From Rhynchopus euleeides (lineage: Eukaryota > Euglenozoa > Diplonemea > Diplonemida > Diplonemidae), in assembly GCA_963210315.1 (NCBI GenBank), contig OY723286.1:1178001-1242000 (forward strand): a DNA stretch of 64,000 nucleotides, given 5' to 3'. The notes under the pieces are model-generated. The model was not told where the DNA came from. It ran no database searches and worked only from the letters and a program-made list of their open reading frames with translations. Positions 55,223 through 64,000 of the stretch are shown piece by piece. The position numbers and the translations under genes were made by a program. Within the stretch, counting starts at the first letter, position 1, and each line of letters starts with the position of its first letter.

Positions 55223-56304
55223 AGTGGGCTGTGTGCAACGGGGAGGGAGGCAGCTGAGAGTCTTGCGAGACTGTCAGAAGAATTTCTAAGGGGCCGCTGG
55301 GACACACGGGGGGGTGAAGCGTGCCAATTGCCGGCCCGAGCAGTTCTGTGCAGATCCCGCCACCTACGACCCCCTCCCCCACCCCTTCAGTCTGAGTCAG
55401 AGTACGGGAGCACCTCTGCCTTCGGATCCCTGCCTGTGCCGGCATGCATCTGCGGCATGGCAATGGGCGTGTAAGGAAGACAAATCAACAGCAATAACTG
55501 CTGCCCACCGCCAAACCCTGCATGCCTGCATGATTTGCTTTGCTAGAAGAATAGGAGAATGCCCTGCTAAAGAAGGCAACAAAACAACGCATCTGGAGTA
55601 TCGCTCCACAGCATTGCCCACAACCCTGAGGTTCGTCGCGATGATGCGTAGCAGGAATACAAAAACAACCTGAGAAACACATCTCCGTCAAAACGGAGTG
55701 AGGGAGTAGGTTAGGGTGGTTCAAAACTCCATCATGTTCAAAACTGCTCAGAAATCGGGAAGTCACGACCTCCAAAACCGGAGTGAGGGGGGTGAAGGGA
55801 AGGGGAAGAGGAGCGATAATATAGCGCTGAAGAGCGCTGAAACGAAATTTGTGTTATTTTCGACACACGCCGAACAGATGGGGGGGGCTCCGCCCTCCGC
55901 CCTCCTCCCGAGCCGAGACGCTTCGTTCGCTCTTTCACAACAAAAGACTTCCCCCTTTCATCTGGGGAGGGGCAACCCACAGGGAACACATAACAGGGGG
56001 GCCTAATCTACATACATCTAGCTGGGTGTTGTCGTTTCGGATCTGTTCGAGACGATGCGGGTTTTGCGGGAGATGAGACAGAGAAAAAAAAACTGCGTGC
56101 GGTACAACTCTCTGAAGAGACGAGAAGAGCCGAGCCGAAGGGGGGAAGAGGATACTCTTCGATGTGCCAGAACACGCACCCCACCCACCCACCCCCACCC
56201 ACCCCACACGCGCCTCTTTGCATTCGGGAGATGTAGGGTAGGGAGCACAGTTTTCCTGCGTTTGTGAGACACAACTCATTCTCTCTCTCTCAAACAAAAG
56301 AAAA
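55223..56304. other. Gene-less interval
   Basis: No supported gene. Two nearby segments repeat the motif AAAAC-GGAGTGAGG (55,695 and 55,777). A CCCACC run lies at 56,175-56,205. Confidence 0.55.
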
Positions 56305-57714
56305 TCACCCAAACGCATCCTCCGAGAAGGACAACGTGCTCTGCGTGGGGCAGCTGCGGTTCTCCGTGATGGGGCTAATAGGGCTGTCCTGCGTGACGTA
56401 CACCGGAACCAGCGTGTCCCCCAGCGCTGCAGCAGCACCCCTCCGCGGCCTTCCCGGCACAACCCCAACCCCATCATCCACACAGGAGGACCCACACGTC
56501 GCCTCCACGCAATGCACCTGGAAATCGCCTCCACCGCCACCACTCCTGCTGCTCCCGCTGCTGCTCCGGCGCGACATGCCCCCAACCGGGCTGCACCCCT
56601 CGGGTGACGGGGAGGAGTGGCGAGCTTGAGGAGCTTCTCTGCCGAAGCTCCCGCCAGCCTCCAGCATGGTTGCGACCCTCTTGAGGGTCTCCGGGCAGAT
56701 GAAGGCGTTAAACCCCAGCACTGCCAGAACCGAGACCTCCAGCTGGCGGAGGCGAACCGCACCCAGCCCCGCTGGTGCTGCCGAGGCGAGCCGGGAGAAG
56801 GCACCGGCACCACCGTCTCCCATCATCTTCGCCGCCAGCAGCAGCGCTGCGGCGAAGGCGCCCGCAAGGGAGGCAACGGTGAGCCACCCCTTCTCCCCCT
56901 TCGCAGCGGCGGTCAGCAGCACCAGGGCCCCTGCGGCCTCCAGGGGGAGGCTGCCTTCAGGCTCGTCTGGGAAGGCTGCCCACAGCACCCCCGCGACGTA
57001 GCCCTCCAGCTCGGCAGACGTTGCGCCCGCTGCTGCGAGGCCCGGCGATGCCAGCGGGTCGTAGCCCCCATCCCACAGAGGCTGTGCCCCCCGATGCCCT
57101 GCCTTGGGTGGGCTGTCGCCTGGGTTGACCCGGGTCAGGTCACGCAGGGCACGGCATAGGCGACGCACTCCCTCGCATGGCGGGGTGAAGGAAGCCTCGT
57201 CACGCCTCCAGGGGTTGGGATCAGCCGCTGCAGCCACGGCAGTGCCGTGGCGTGGGTTGTGGTGGCGATGTTCGGTGTGTGTGTGGCTGCTGTCATCCGT
57301 GTTGCAGAGGCGGGAGACGAAGTCAGCTTCGGTGCCCCCCAGAAGCTCCGCTGGGGTTGTGGCGTGGAGAGCGATGGGCAGCTCATCTGAGATGTGCACC
57401 GCAAGCCCCTCCGGGCACCGCAGCAGCATCTGCTGATATGCCCTCCCGTCGTGCCACTCTGTGAAGACAGACAGGTCTGCCAGCAGCTGCAGGGCTTCCG
57501 CCTCGCTGTCCGGCGCGCAGTCCTCCGCAAACCTGGTGTGCCGAACCCACTGCGGGATGCGGCAGCCCGACGCATCGGCATCACGCGAGGCTCGGGCAGC
57601 TGCCTTCACAACGGCACGCCAGACACTGCCTGCAAGGAGGAGGCGGGGCTGCGGCTGGAAATACCCCACCCATAGCAGCGCCTTCGCATCGCTTGTGGCA
57701 TCGCCAGAGCCCAT
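56305..57714 (-). CDS. Cyclin-box protein (P/Pho80-like cyclin)
   Basis: Cyclins bind and activate cyclin-dependent kinases. The start MGSGDATSDAKALL at 57714 gives 469 residues; the longer open frame upstream lacks character. The N-terminal third (about 1-130) is globular but unassigned. The segment from about 265 to 375 fits the N-terminal cyclin fold: PLEAAGALVLLTAAAKGEKGWLT, then FAAALLLAAKMMGDGG, RLASAAPAGLGAVRLRQLEV and VLAVLGFNAFICPETL. The LAAK and LE-xxVL-xxL-xF elements are typical of Pho80/cyclin-P/U-type cyclins. The C-terminal 100 residues are Ser/Gly-rich and probably disordered. It lies directly downstream of the methyltransferase gene, same strand, 1.1 kb apart. Confidence 0.65.
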   Translation of the reverse strand: MGSGDATSDAKALLWVGYFQPQPRLLLAGSVWRAVVKAAARASRDADASGCRIPQWVRHTRFAEDCAPDSEAEALQLLADLSVFTEWHDGRAYQQMLLRCPEGLAVHISDELPIALHATTPAELLGGTEADFVSRLCNTDDSSHTHTEHRHHNPRHGTAVAAAADPNPWRRDEASFTPPCEGVRRLCRALRDLTRVNPGDSPPKAGHRGAQPLWDGGYDPLASPGLAAAGATSAELEGYVAGVLWAAFPDEPEGSLPLEAAGALVLLTAAAKGEKGWLTVASLAGAFAAALLLAAKMMGDGGAGAFSRLASAAPAGLGAVRLRQLEVSVLAVLGFNAFICPETLKRVATMLEAGGSFGREAPQARHSSPSPEGCSPVGGMSRRSSSGSSRSGGGGGDFQVHCVEATCGSSCVDDGVGVVPGRPRRGAAAALGDTLVPVYVTQDSPISPITENRSCPTQSTLSFSEDAFG

Positions 57715-58823
57715 AGGTGTGGGGGAGACGATCGCTCTGCGGAGAAGAGGGATACTCAAGGCAGAGAGACAGAGACTAGGCCTCCCGTAACAACACTCCA
57801 AGAGTGGGGTTCCGTTTCCTTTCCTGGGGTGGGTGGGTAGCTGTTGGTGGTGGTGAAAACAAACAAAAAAAAGACACAACAACCACTCAAGGCAAGCAAA
57901 AAAACCTGCCGAAGGCGGTGTTGTGTGAGGGTGACTCTGCCCCCTGCCTATTTCTCCCCCTTGCGAATCCCCCAGATGGTGGTGGTGGTGGTGGGTATTG
58001 GGGGGTGGTGGGGCAGTTCCATCGCAATACCAAAATCAACCTCATTTGGTTTCGGGAGAGGGGGGGGTGGGAGGGGTGGCGGTGAGGGGGATGCGAGTAC
58101 TGATCGCCTCATATACTCTCTCCCACTCTCCCTCTCCTTCGCCTTGAGATACCCACCCCTTGCTCTGGGAATGGCCTGGGGCGGTGGGTGATTCATCCCC
58201 ACCCCCTGCTCCTGTGCCTGCATATATATAGTAGATCCCACCATTCGCCCCCTTCCCCTGCGCCCTTTCTTCTGATGACACTGAGATTCCAACACTAGAG
58301 AATGCCACTCACAGCAATCACGTGAGTAGACCATTGTCTTCCTGACAGGAGAGGGGGTGGAGGAGGGGGAGGGCGGGGGTGGGCCAGTTCCTGCGCACCG
58401 TCCTCCTGCCTTGAAGCTGCTGTGTTGGGGCTAGGAGCAGCTGTGTGGCGTCTCGCTGATACTTCAAGACACGGCTGACCCCCTAACAAACCCCCCTGAC
58501 CTCCCTGCCCCCCCCCGCCCTCCCCCATTCACGAATGTTCTCCTGATAATGCCTTCTTTGCAGGGGGAGGGGGGGGGGGTTGCGGACAACACCGACACAG
58601 CACCACCACCACCACCACCCGAATTGATGCGATCAGCCCAGGCCTCACCCCGCCAAAACCCCCCCCCCCCCCAACACACACATCCCACACGCCATCTTCG
58701 AAACCCAACATGGAGATGCTCGGAGACGCTCAATAGAGGGCACAGATATGTTTTTCTTGAGGGGAATCACCCATCATCCTCCTCATCCTCAACCCTCCCC
58801 ACCCCCCCACCCTCACCCCTTCA
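57715..58823. other. Intergenic, low-complexity
   Basis: GGT/GTGGTG (57,960-58,000), G and C runs near 58,500-58,680, and a TATATATA patch at 58,222. No supported gene. Confidence 0.6.
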
Positions 58824-60653
58824 TCAGAGACGTGAGAGATCCCGCAACGTCATCGAGTCTCCAGTGGGAAGGGAGACAGGGCGTGCCCCAACAGCCTCCG
58901 GGTCGTTCACCGCCTGCAGCGAGAGACGCGCCGCGGCAGCCCAGCCCGGGAGGTACGACGGCTCCTCCCCGTCGAGATGCGACGCGATGTGGTGCCCGAT
59001 GATGGCCATCAGAGGGGCGGGCACCGCGTTGCCCATCTGGTGGTACACCCTCTTGGAGTCGCGGAGGAAGGAGTCGGGAAACCCCTGCGCCCTGCCGCAC
59101 TCCAGCTCGGTGAAGAACCGGCACCCGTCGGCAATCATGCTGTAGGCATCGGGGCTGGATTTATAGCTCGACATCAGAGTCCCGATCGGCTCATCCAATG
59201 AAGCGTGCCTCCTCCTGCAGCGGATCAGCGAAGTCGGAGACCCCTCAAGCCTTTTCATCGCGCTGGGCCCGATGATGTACCTCTTCAGAAGATCCGCGTC
59301 GATTGGGGGAAGCTCGCCACCCCTCCCTTCGGAATCAAGCTTCTCTCTGAGCATCGCGCTGACACGCGTGTCGACGATATCCCCATAGGTGAGGTTGAAA
59401 GCCGGGAGAGGTGGGGGGCGGTATCCGCCCTCAGGGAGGACTTTTGAGGCAATGTCATTCCGGAAACCAATGAAGAAGGTGCGGAGGCGGTTCTGCGCCA
59501 CCACGCAGGATGCATCCATTCCGAAGAAGGAGACGTCATAACCCGCATCGGCGAGCTCCGATTTAATAAGCCCCGCCTCCTTCTGCACGCCGGGGACATT
59601 TTCGAGGAGGAATGTCTCGGGCTGAGAATCGCGGAGGAGACGCGAGAGCTGCAGGAAGAGAAGCCCACGCGGGTCCTCCAACCCCAGCCTCTCCTTCCGG
59701 GATGCCGTTGTAAAGGGCCCGCAGGGGAACCCACCCGTCAGCATGGTGTGCCCCTTTGGGACAACCCCGCCTGCTACCTGGGTAATGTCCCTCCCCTCCG
59801 GGAGCTCCCCGAAGTTATCCGCGTAGATCCGCCTTGCGAACACATCCTGCTCTATGGTGTGCACGCAGGCACCCCCAACCTCCTCCAGGCCAAGGCGGAA
59901 CCCGCCAATCCCCGCAAACATGTCAGTGAAGGTGAACCTCGGGTTTTCCACATTCCGTTTGGCAAACGGGGAGACCAGGCCAGGGGGTTCGGGCAGGTCG
60001 GTGCGGAGCCTCAGCAGATCACTCTCGGGCCTCCGCAAGCAAGGGTGCCACTCAAACTTGTCACGAACCTGCGACACACCCTCAGGGATAGGGTACCCCT
60101 CCAAGCCCTGGAGGGCCGCAGCGCCTATCGGAGTTATGCCGATCGCCATCATCCCCGAGGCAGGGTCTGCCTTCCACGCGCCTGCGTTTTTGTTAATCCA
60201 CCCCAGCACCCCGGCGCGTTTGCCCATGGCTCTGGTGTGGAAGCATGCCTCCCCAAGGGCCTGCTTCACATCGGCATAGTCGTTAACATGAACCACAATT
60301 GCCCCGATGTCCCCAAACCTCCACCCGCAGGCGGTGCGGGGAAGAGGGGGCATCTCGAAGTCTCCTTCTTCTTCGTCCTCCTCCTCCTCCCCCCCCTCCC
60401 CAGCAACAGGTGGAGGAGAAAGGGGAGAAGAACGGAGCTCCCCCCCGGCCTGCTCCCGAGCTGCTACAGAGGGGTCGGCGTGTGACTCCTGCTGCGCGGC
60501 GGTGGTGGGGTGTTCTGCTCCCCCCTCAGCGGGAGGAGGAGGTGTGCTGGCAGGGGGGGCACCCCCAGCCTCGGGCACTGCTGCCTCCGCTGCTGGGGGT
60601 TGTCCGCTGGGGTTTTGCAGGGGGGTGAGATTCCCAGACACGTCAGGCTGCAT
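58824..60653 (-). CDS. C5-cytosine DNA methyltransferase (609 aa)
   Basis: Transfers methyl from S-adenosylmethionine to cytosine C5 in DNA. Residues 1-105 are disordered and acidic (EEEEDEEEGDFE). Residues about 110-225 form an unassigned domain (WRFGDIGAIVVHVNDYADV). The methyltransferase fold follows: motif I FTDMFAGIGGF (241-251), acidic partner IEQD, motif IV TGGFPCGPF with catalytic Cys311, motif VI LENVPG (351-353), motif VIII QNRLRTFFIGF (387-397), a target-recognition region (about 400-500), motif IX FFTELECGRAQGFPDSF and motif X HQMGNAVPAPLM. Most relatives have PCQ at motif IV; this one has PCG. There are no chromatin-reading domains, so it is closer in layout to bacterial-type or DNMT3/4/6-like protist enzymes than to DNMT1. 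Confidence 0.9.
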   Translation of the reverse strand: MQPDVSGNLTPLQNPSGQPPAAEAAVPEAGGAPPASTPPPPAEGGAEHPTTAAQQESHADPSVAAREQAGGELRSSPLSPPPVAGEGGEEEEDEEEGDFEMPPLPRTACGWRFGDIGAIVVHVNDYADVKQALGEACFHTRAMGKRAGVLGWINKNAGAWKADPASGMMAIGITPIGAAALQGLEGYPIPEGVSQVRDKFEWHPCLRRPESDLLRLRTDLPEPPGLVSPFAKRNVENPRFTFTDMFAGIGGFRLGLEEVGGACVHTIEQDVFARRIYADNFGELPEGRDITQVAGGVVPKGHTMLTGGFPCGPFTTASRKERLGLEDPRGLLFLQLSRLLRDSQPETFLLENVPGVQKEAGLIKSELADAGYDVSFFGMDASCVVAQNRLRTFFIGFRNDIASKVLPEGGYRPPPLPAFNLTYGDIVDTRVSAMLREKLDSEGRGGELPPIDADLLKRYIIGPSAMKRLEGSPTSLIRCRRRHASLDEPIGTLMSSYKSSPDAYSMIADGCRFFTELECGRAQGFPDSFLRDSKRVYHQMGNAVPAPLMAIIGHHIASHLDGEEPSYLPGWAAAARLSLQAVNDPEAVGARPVSLPTGDSMTLRDLSRL

Positions 60654-61095
60654 AGCTGATGGGGAGAAACAGGGCAGGATGGGGTGGGAAGAGAAAGATA
60701 GATCCAGAGAAGGGCGGATGAGGGGGAGGGGGGGGGGGGGCTAAGCCAACCTTCTCTAATGCCGACTGTCTAGAAGAGGGGGGAAAGGAGGAAAAAAGAT
60801 GCAGGCGCGCCGGTTTTGCCTCACCCACTGCCGCGGCCACCCCAGATGGGGTGGGGTCGGGGTGGGGCGGGGGGAGGGGTGAACAGGTGGTGTTGTGTAG
60901 TGTGGTGTGTGTGTAGGGGCCCAGCCAGGCCCCCCTCAGTCACACACTGCCTGCTGTTTGGGGGGAGTGGATGTGGCTGTGGTGGAGAGGGTGTGAACAG
61001 TTATGCATGGCAGGAGTGCTGCTTCCCTGAGGGCCAATCAAACCCCGCATACCGGGTGTGGTGGAGGGGGAGGGACGATCGAGAGTTCGGTTGGT
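60654..61095. other. Intergenic upstream of methyltransferase gene
   Basis: Poly-G run at 60,730-60,740 and G/T-rich stretch to 61,000. No gene seen. Confidence 0.55.
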
Positions 61096-61260
61096 GGGTT
61101 TGCAGATGCACGAATTCTGAAGAAGGAGGCTGACGAGGAGAGGAAAGGGTGAGATGGCTCGGGGCGAGAATCAGACACAACATATGTCACCCTCACATCC
61201 CATTCGCCTAGATCTGGCGCCATGCCGCAGCGAAGCACCTCGCATACAGGTCCTAACCCA
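61096..61260 (-). pseudogene. Peroxidase 3' fragment
   Basis: This segment matches 62,743-62,905, the 3' end and flank of the intact peroxidase gene: TTTGCAGATGCACGAATT, CAGACACAACATATGTCACC and GCCATGCCGCAGCGAAGCAC. On the minus strand it reads DLYARCFAAAWRQI then a stop, where the intact gene has QENGM. It lies inside the repeat-rich interval and is a duplicated fragment. Confidence 0.8.
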
Positions 61261-61411
61261 ACGATGAGGAACGAAACTTCGTGACGACGGTGTAGGAGGG
61301 TGTAAGAGCCGTGATCGGTGCTGCGCGCCATTGGGGACAGCAACGTCTTCGCCGGCAGTCCGATGGGCAGGCAGGAGGTGTGGGCAGCACAGCATGCATG
61401 CAGGCACAGGG

Positions 61412-61690
61412 GTGTCAGGGTATTACTCATCTTCACGACGTTTGGTTCAGGGTTAAAAAGCTCGTATTGAAGTAATGTGGTTATCATCATTCACACGCTG
61501 TGGAGGCGGCGCTGCACGCCGTTGCCCCTCGTTGTGCCAAAGCGGTGCCGCATGCAGGCTGTGGGAAGGCTGTGGGGGCACGACAGAGGGTGCACTGCAG
61601 GGCAGGGTGGCTGAGGCAGTTCCAAGGCGGGAGGGGGCGGGGTCTGCCACACGCCGCAGTGTGTCGTGCTGTGTCGGGGTAGCCAGCCTT
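61412..61690 (+). repeat. Dispersed repeat copy 4 (18S-like motif family)
   Basis: This is the 80-bp core plus about 200 bp of downstream sequence nearly identical to 19,795-20,080 (TCACACGCTGTGGAGGCGG to GTCGGGGTAGCCAGCCTT). Its upstream 40 bp match copy 2 instead. It therefore combines the flanks of copies 1 and 2. Confidence 0.8.
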
Positions 61691-62344
61691 GTGCTGCAAC
61701 CTTCGCTTCGTCTTGTGTTGCATCGTCACGGGAGGCACAGCACAGCATTTTCTTTTTTAGAGAGGGGGCCCGGTGCCTGCGCGCGTCCTGTCGCACTGAG
61801 GCTGCTTGGTGGGGCTAGCGCAGCAGGTTCTACTTTTGCTCCTTCGGGCTCTTAGCACAGTGACATGCACAACACGAACAACAATGCTCTGTGGCAAACA
61901 AGCCGCGTGACCGGGGTTGAGCTGTGGTCAGTGAGGCCGCGCACAGCATGTGTCCGGTGATCCCGCCCCTGAGGGCGGGACAGGGCGGGCGGACACACGT
62001 GCACAAAGGGGTGCACATTATGTGCAAACGTGGAAAGACAACCAACAAGCGGACAAGGGTATCACCGACACACGCCCTGCAGTGGCTTCCTCACTGCGGT
62101 TGTGTTCTCTGCATTCGTGCATTTGCCGGGCTCAGTCTGCCACTGCAGGTGTGCGTGCGGTGTGTCTGTTCAAATGCACAGGCTGTTCGTGTGCCGTGCA
62201 TGGTGAGGATGTGGTTTGATTTGTTGGAACCGGTGGTGTGCAGCCGCAAAAGGCCACACAGACGGTCCGACAAACGGTTTTGACAAATTTGTGGAAAAGG
62301 AGGGAAATGCACCGCAAGTACAGAAACCTGACGGGATATACAGC

Positions 62345-62471
62345 AAAGAGTGAAATAGATTCAATCGTGGAATACAGACAGGTCGCCCCAGAGTATCGAA
62401 TCGTGGAATACAGACAGGTCGCCCCAAAGAGTGAAATAGATTCAATCGTGGAACACAGACAGGTCGCCCCA
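62345..62471 (+). repeat. Short tandem repeat (about 46 bp, 3 units)
   Basis: Three units end in TCGTGGAATACAGACAGGTC and GCCCCA; two contain the leader AAGAGTGAAATAGATTCAA and the middle one is shortened to 35 bp. Confidence 0.8.
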
Positions 62472-62839
62472 GTCTCCCCCACAGCAAGCCAGGGGAGGTC
62501 AGACAGGACGGTGTCCACATCTTCGCACGCCCTTTTGAGGGCTTGCAAGTGAAGCACATCGGAAGCCTGTCGTGCGGCACAACAGACAGCCTGCTGCCTC
62601 AGCACTGGACAAGGCCAGCGGGGTGCCGGTGGGTGGAGAGAGCGGCCTGCAAAAGCAAAGGCAATTCTCATATCAGACAAAGGGTTGTGGTGCGGTGAGT
62701 TGCATTTGCAACATGCCCAGCACCAGTCATAGGAAGGTGTGATCTTTGCAGATGCACGAATTGTGAAGGAGAAGAAGACTGAAGAGGAGAAGAAGTGGGA
62801 TGGTGAGGAACTAAGAACCAGACACAACATATGTCACCC

Positions 62840-63850
62840 TCACATCCCATTCTCCTGGATCTGGCGCCATGCCGCAGCGAAGCACCTCGCATACAGGTCC
62901 TTGTTCCAGGCAAAGCGGTGGACGATGTAGCGCATGCGCCTGTCGTGGCGCATGACCAGGTCGATGGGGAGCATGACGAACTGACCACCAGGGCCGCCAC
63001 GGTACTGCAGGTCCGTCTCCCCACTCTCGGCCGTCCACGGGCCCCACCTCCAGTGGGCAAGGTTGACGAAGAACTCGTTCCCGAAGACGTTGTTGTTGCG
63101 CGTCCAGTTCCCCTGGTTCCCGCTGATCTCCTTGTGCATCGCCCCCATGTTGTGCCCTCCCATGAGGGAGACGGCCTTCCACAAGGCTGCACGGTCCGTG
63201 TTCAGCGAGATCCCCAGCTCCGCGAACTTGTCGAGGAAGTACCGCAGGGTGCTGCGGTGCGGGAAGGCGTCGTGCCCGAAGTGCTTGATGGGCAGCCGGT
63301 CGTGCTCCTTCACGCACTTCTCCGCCATCTCCGCCTCGCTGAAGTCGCGCCGCCCGGGGCGGAAGTGCAGCGTCGGGCTCCCCATGTACTCGAGCGCCAC
63401 GTTCCCGGCCAGCTGGTACAGGTCTGCGTACGTGATGAAGGGGTGTGCCTTCTTCACCTTCTCCAACACCATCCCCACGATCTCCAGCCCCTTGTTGTCG
63501 CGCAGGTCCAGCTCCGGCCCCCCGGGCCGCATGCACCCGCCCGTGCTCCCGCCGACCGGCCGCAGCGCAGCGTTGTACTGCGCCATCGAGTGCCACGCCA
63601 TCCGCACCAGCAGCGGCCGCAGCGGCTCCGGGTCCTCCTCAAGCACCTTCGAGATCGACTCCACCACAGGCATGTACTCCGCCACCGCCCACGGCACGAT
63701 CCCCCTCCCAGGGGGCGTCAGCGGGGGGGGGCTCTTGAACCCGCCGGGCGGGCGCGGCGGCACACCGCCGGGCGGCCCCTCCTCCTTCGCTGCACACACC
63801 CCTGCCAGCAGCACCCCTGCAGCTGCCACATACAGCACCTGGCAACACAT
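62840..63850 (-). CDS. Secreted class I-type haem peroxidase (336 aa)
   Basis: The start at 63850 (MCCQVLYVAAAGVLLAGVCA) gives a signal peptide, then a short Pro/Gly-rich segment. The domain has the distal pair RMAWHS, the RPVGGSTGGCMRPGG loop, HPFITYADLYQLAGNVALEY, GRRDFS, PHRSTLRYFLDKF and the proximal LMGGHNMGAMH. It continues to the C-terminal LYARCFAAAWRQIQENGM, so all catalytic landmarks are present. It resembles ascorbate and cytochrome c peroxidases in sequence but is secreted, as in some protist and fungal families. It is the intact paralogue of the interrupted gene at 51375-53412. Confidence 0.9.
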   Translation of the reverse strand: MCCQVLYVAAAGVLLAGVCAAKEEGPPGGVPPRPPGGFKSPPPLTPPGRGIVPWAVAEYMPVVESISKVLEEDPEPLRPLLVRMAWHSMAQYNAALRPVGGSTGGCMRPGGPELDLRDNKGLEIVGMVLEKVKKAHPFITYADLYQLAGNVALEYMGSPTLHFRPGRRDFSEAEMAEKCVKEHDRLPIKHFGHDAFPHRSTLRYFLDKFAELGISLNTDRAALWKAVSLMGGHNMGAMHKEISGNQGNWTRNNNVFGNEFFVNLAHWRWGPWTAESGETDLQYRGGPGGQFVMLPIDLVMRHDRRMRYIVHRFAWNKDLYARCFAAAWRQIQENGM

Positions 63851-64000
63851 CGCTGCGTGGCTGACGGTCCGTCACGTGTGATCTGGTGTGGGTCGTGGTG
63901 TGGTGGTGTGACTGTGTGGTGTGGGTGGCATGCCACCAGAGGACACAGCTCGAGTAAGGTGTGTGGGGTGGCGGAGTCCAACAGAGGGCATCGGATCACT
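63851..64000. other. Upstream flank of peroxidase gene
   Basis: GTGGTGTGG-rich sequence immediately before the start codon, typical of the CA/TG-rich leaders seen at other genes here. Nothing further is visible before the window ends. Confidence 0.5.

Larger units (their letters stand above)
61261..62839. other. Repeat-rich gene-less interval
   Basis: This contains the 61412 repeat copy and a 46-bp tandem repeat (both listed). No supported gene. The sequence from about 62,745 to 62,840 is the 3' flank of the intact peroxidase gene. Confidence 0.6.

Overview
The window is nuclear DNA of a GC-rich microbial eukaryote (a protist). Genes are mostly uninterrupted, and the two introns seen clearly are GT-AG (a 53-nt intron in the DJ-1-like genes, a 286-nt intron in a kinesin). 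The products are plainly eukaryotic: kinesin, ubiquitin-conjugating fold, Sec63-like J protein, cyclin, signal-peptide enzymes. I cannot name the species. Every host gene I can support lies on the minus strand. Such long one-way gene arrays are known in dinoflagellates and kinetoplastids. The introns argue against a typical kinetoplastid, and an alveolate is only a guess.

Layout. 1-1.7 kb: start and body of a low-complexity protein that runs off the left edge. 1.7-15.3 kb: a gene-poor repeat zone with long G/C and A/T runs, small inverted-repeat elements, a 1.7-kb array of a 31-bp repeat open in all six frames, and a 3.1-kb DNA transposon with TA flanks that carries a histone-H2B-like ORF and decayed transposase-like ORFs. 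15.5-31.4 kb: cell-biology genes (kinesin, Sec63-like protein, a polyQ protein, a membrane protein, an E2-fold protein with a cold-shock-like domain). 31.5-55.2 kb: three copies of a DJ-1-like gene, plus a fragment, interleaved with secreted-protein genes: a beta-rich protein, a lytic polysaccharide monooxygenase (LPMO) with ricin and CBM1-like domains, an astacin protease with CBM1-like domains, a CAP protein with two repeated domains, a Cys-rich protein and a haem peroxidase. 56.3-60.7 kb: a cyclin-like gene and a C5-cytosine DNA methyltransferase. 61-64 kb: repeats, a peroxidase fragment and a second, intact peroxidase.

The secreted set suggests oxidative and proteolytic attack on, or remodelling of, extracellular polymer. 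The LPMO needs reductant or peroxide, two peroxidases use peroxide, and the LPMO and protease share a Cys-rich binding module. Three of these genes are damaged here. The LPMO has a one-base frame break. The astacin has a frame break and a 1.9-kb insertion. One peroxidase has a 0.8-kb insertion. The two insertions are related, have 19-20 bp target duplications, and both fall inside the active-site motif of their host gene.

Recent duplication is the other theme. A roughly 350-bp cassette sits upstream of all three DJ-1-like genes and also upstream of the unrelated membrane-protein gene. A short repeat containing an 18S-rRNA-like motif occurs four times.
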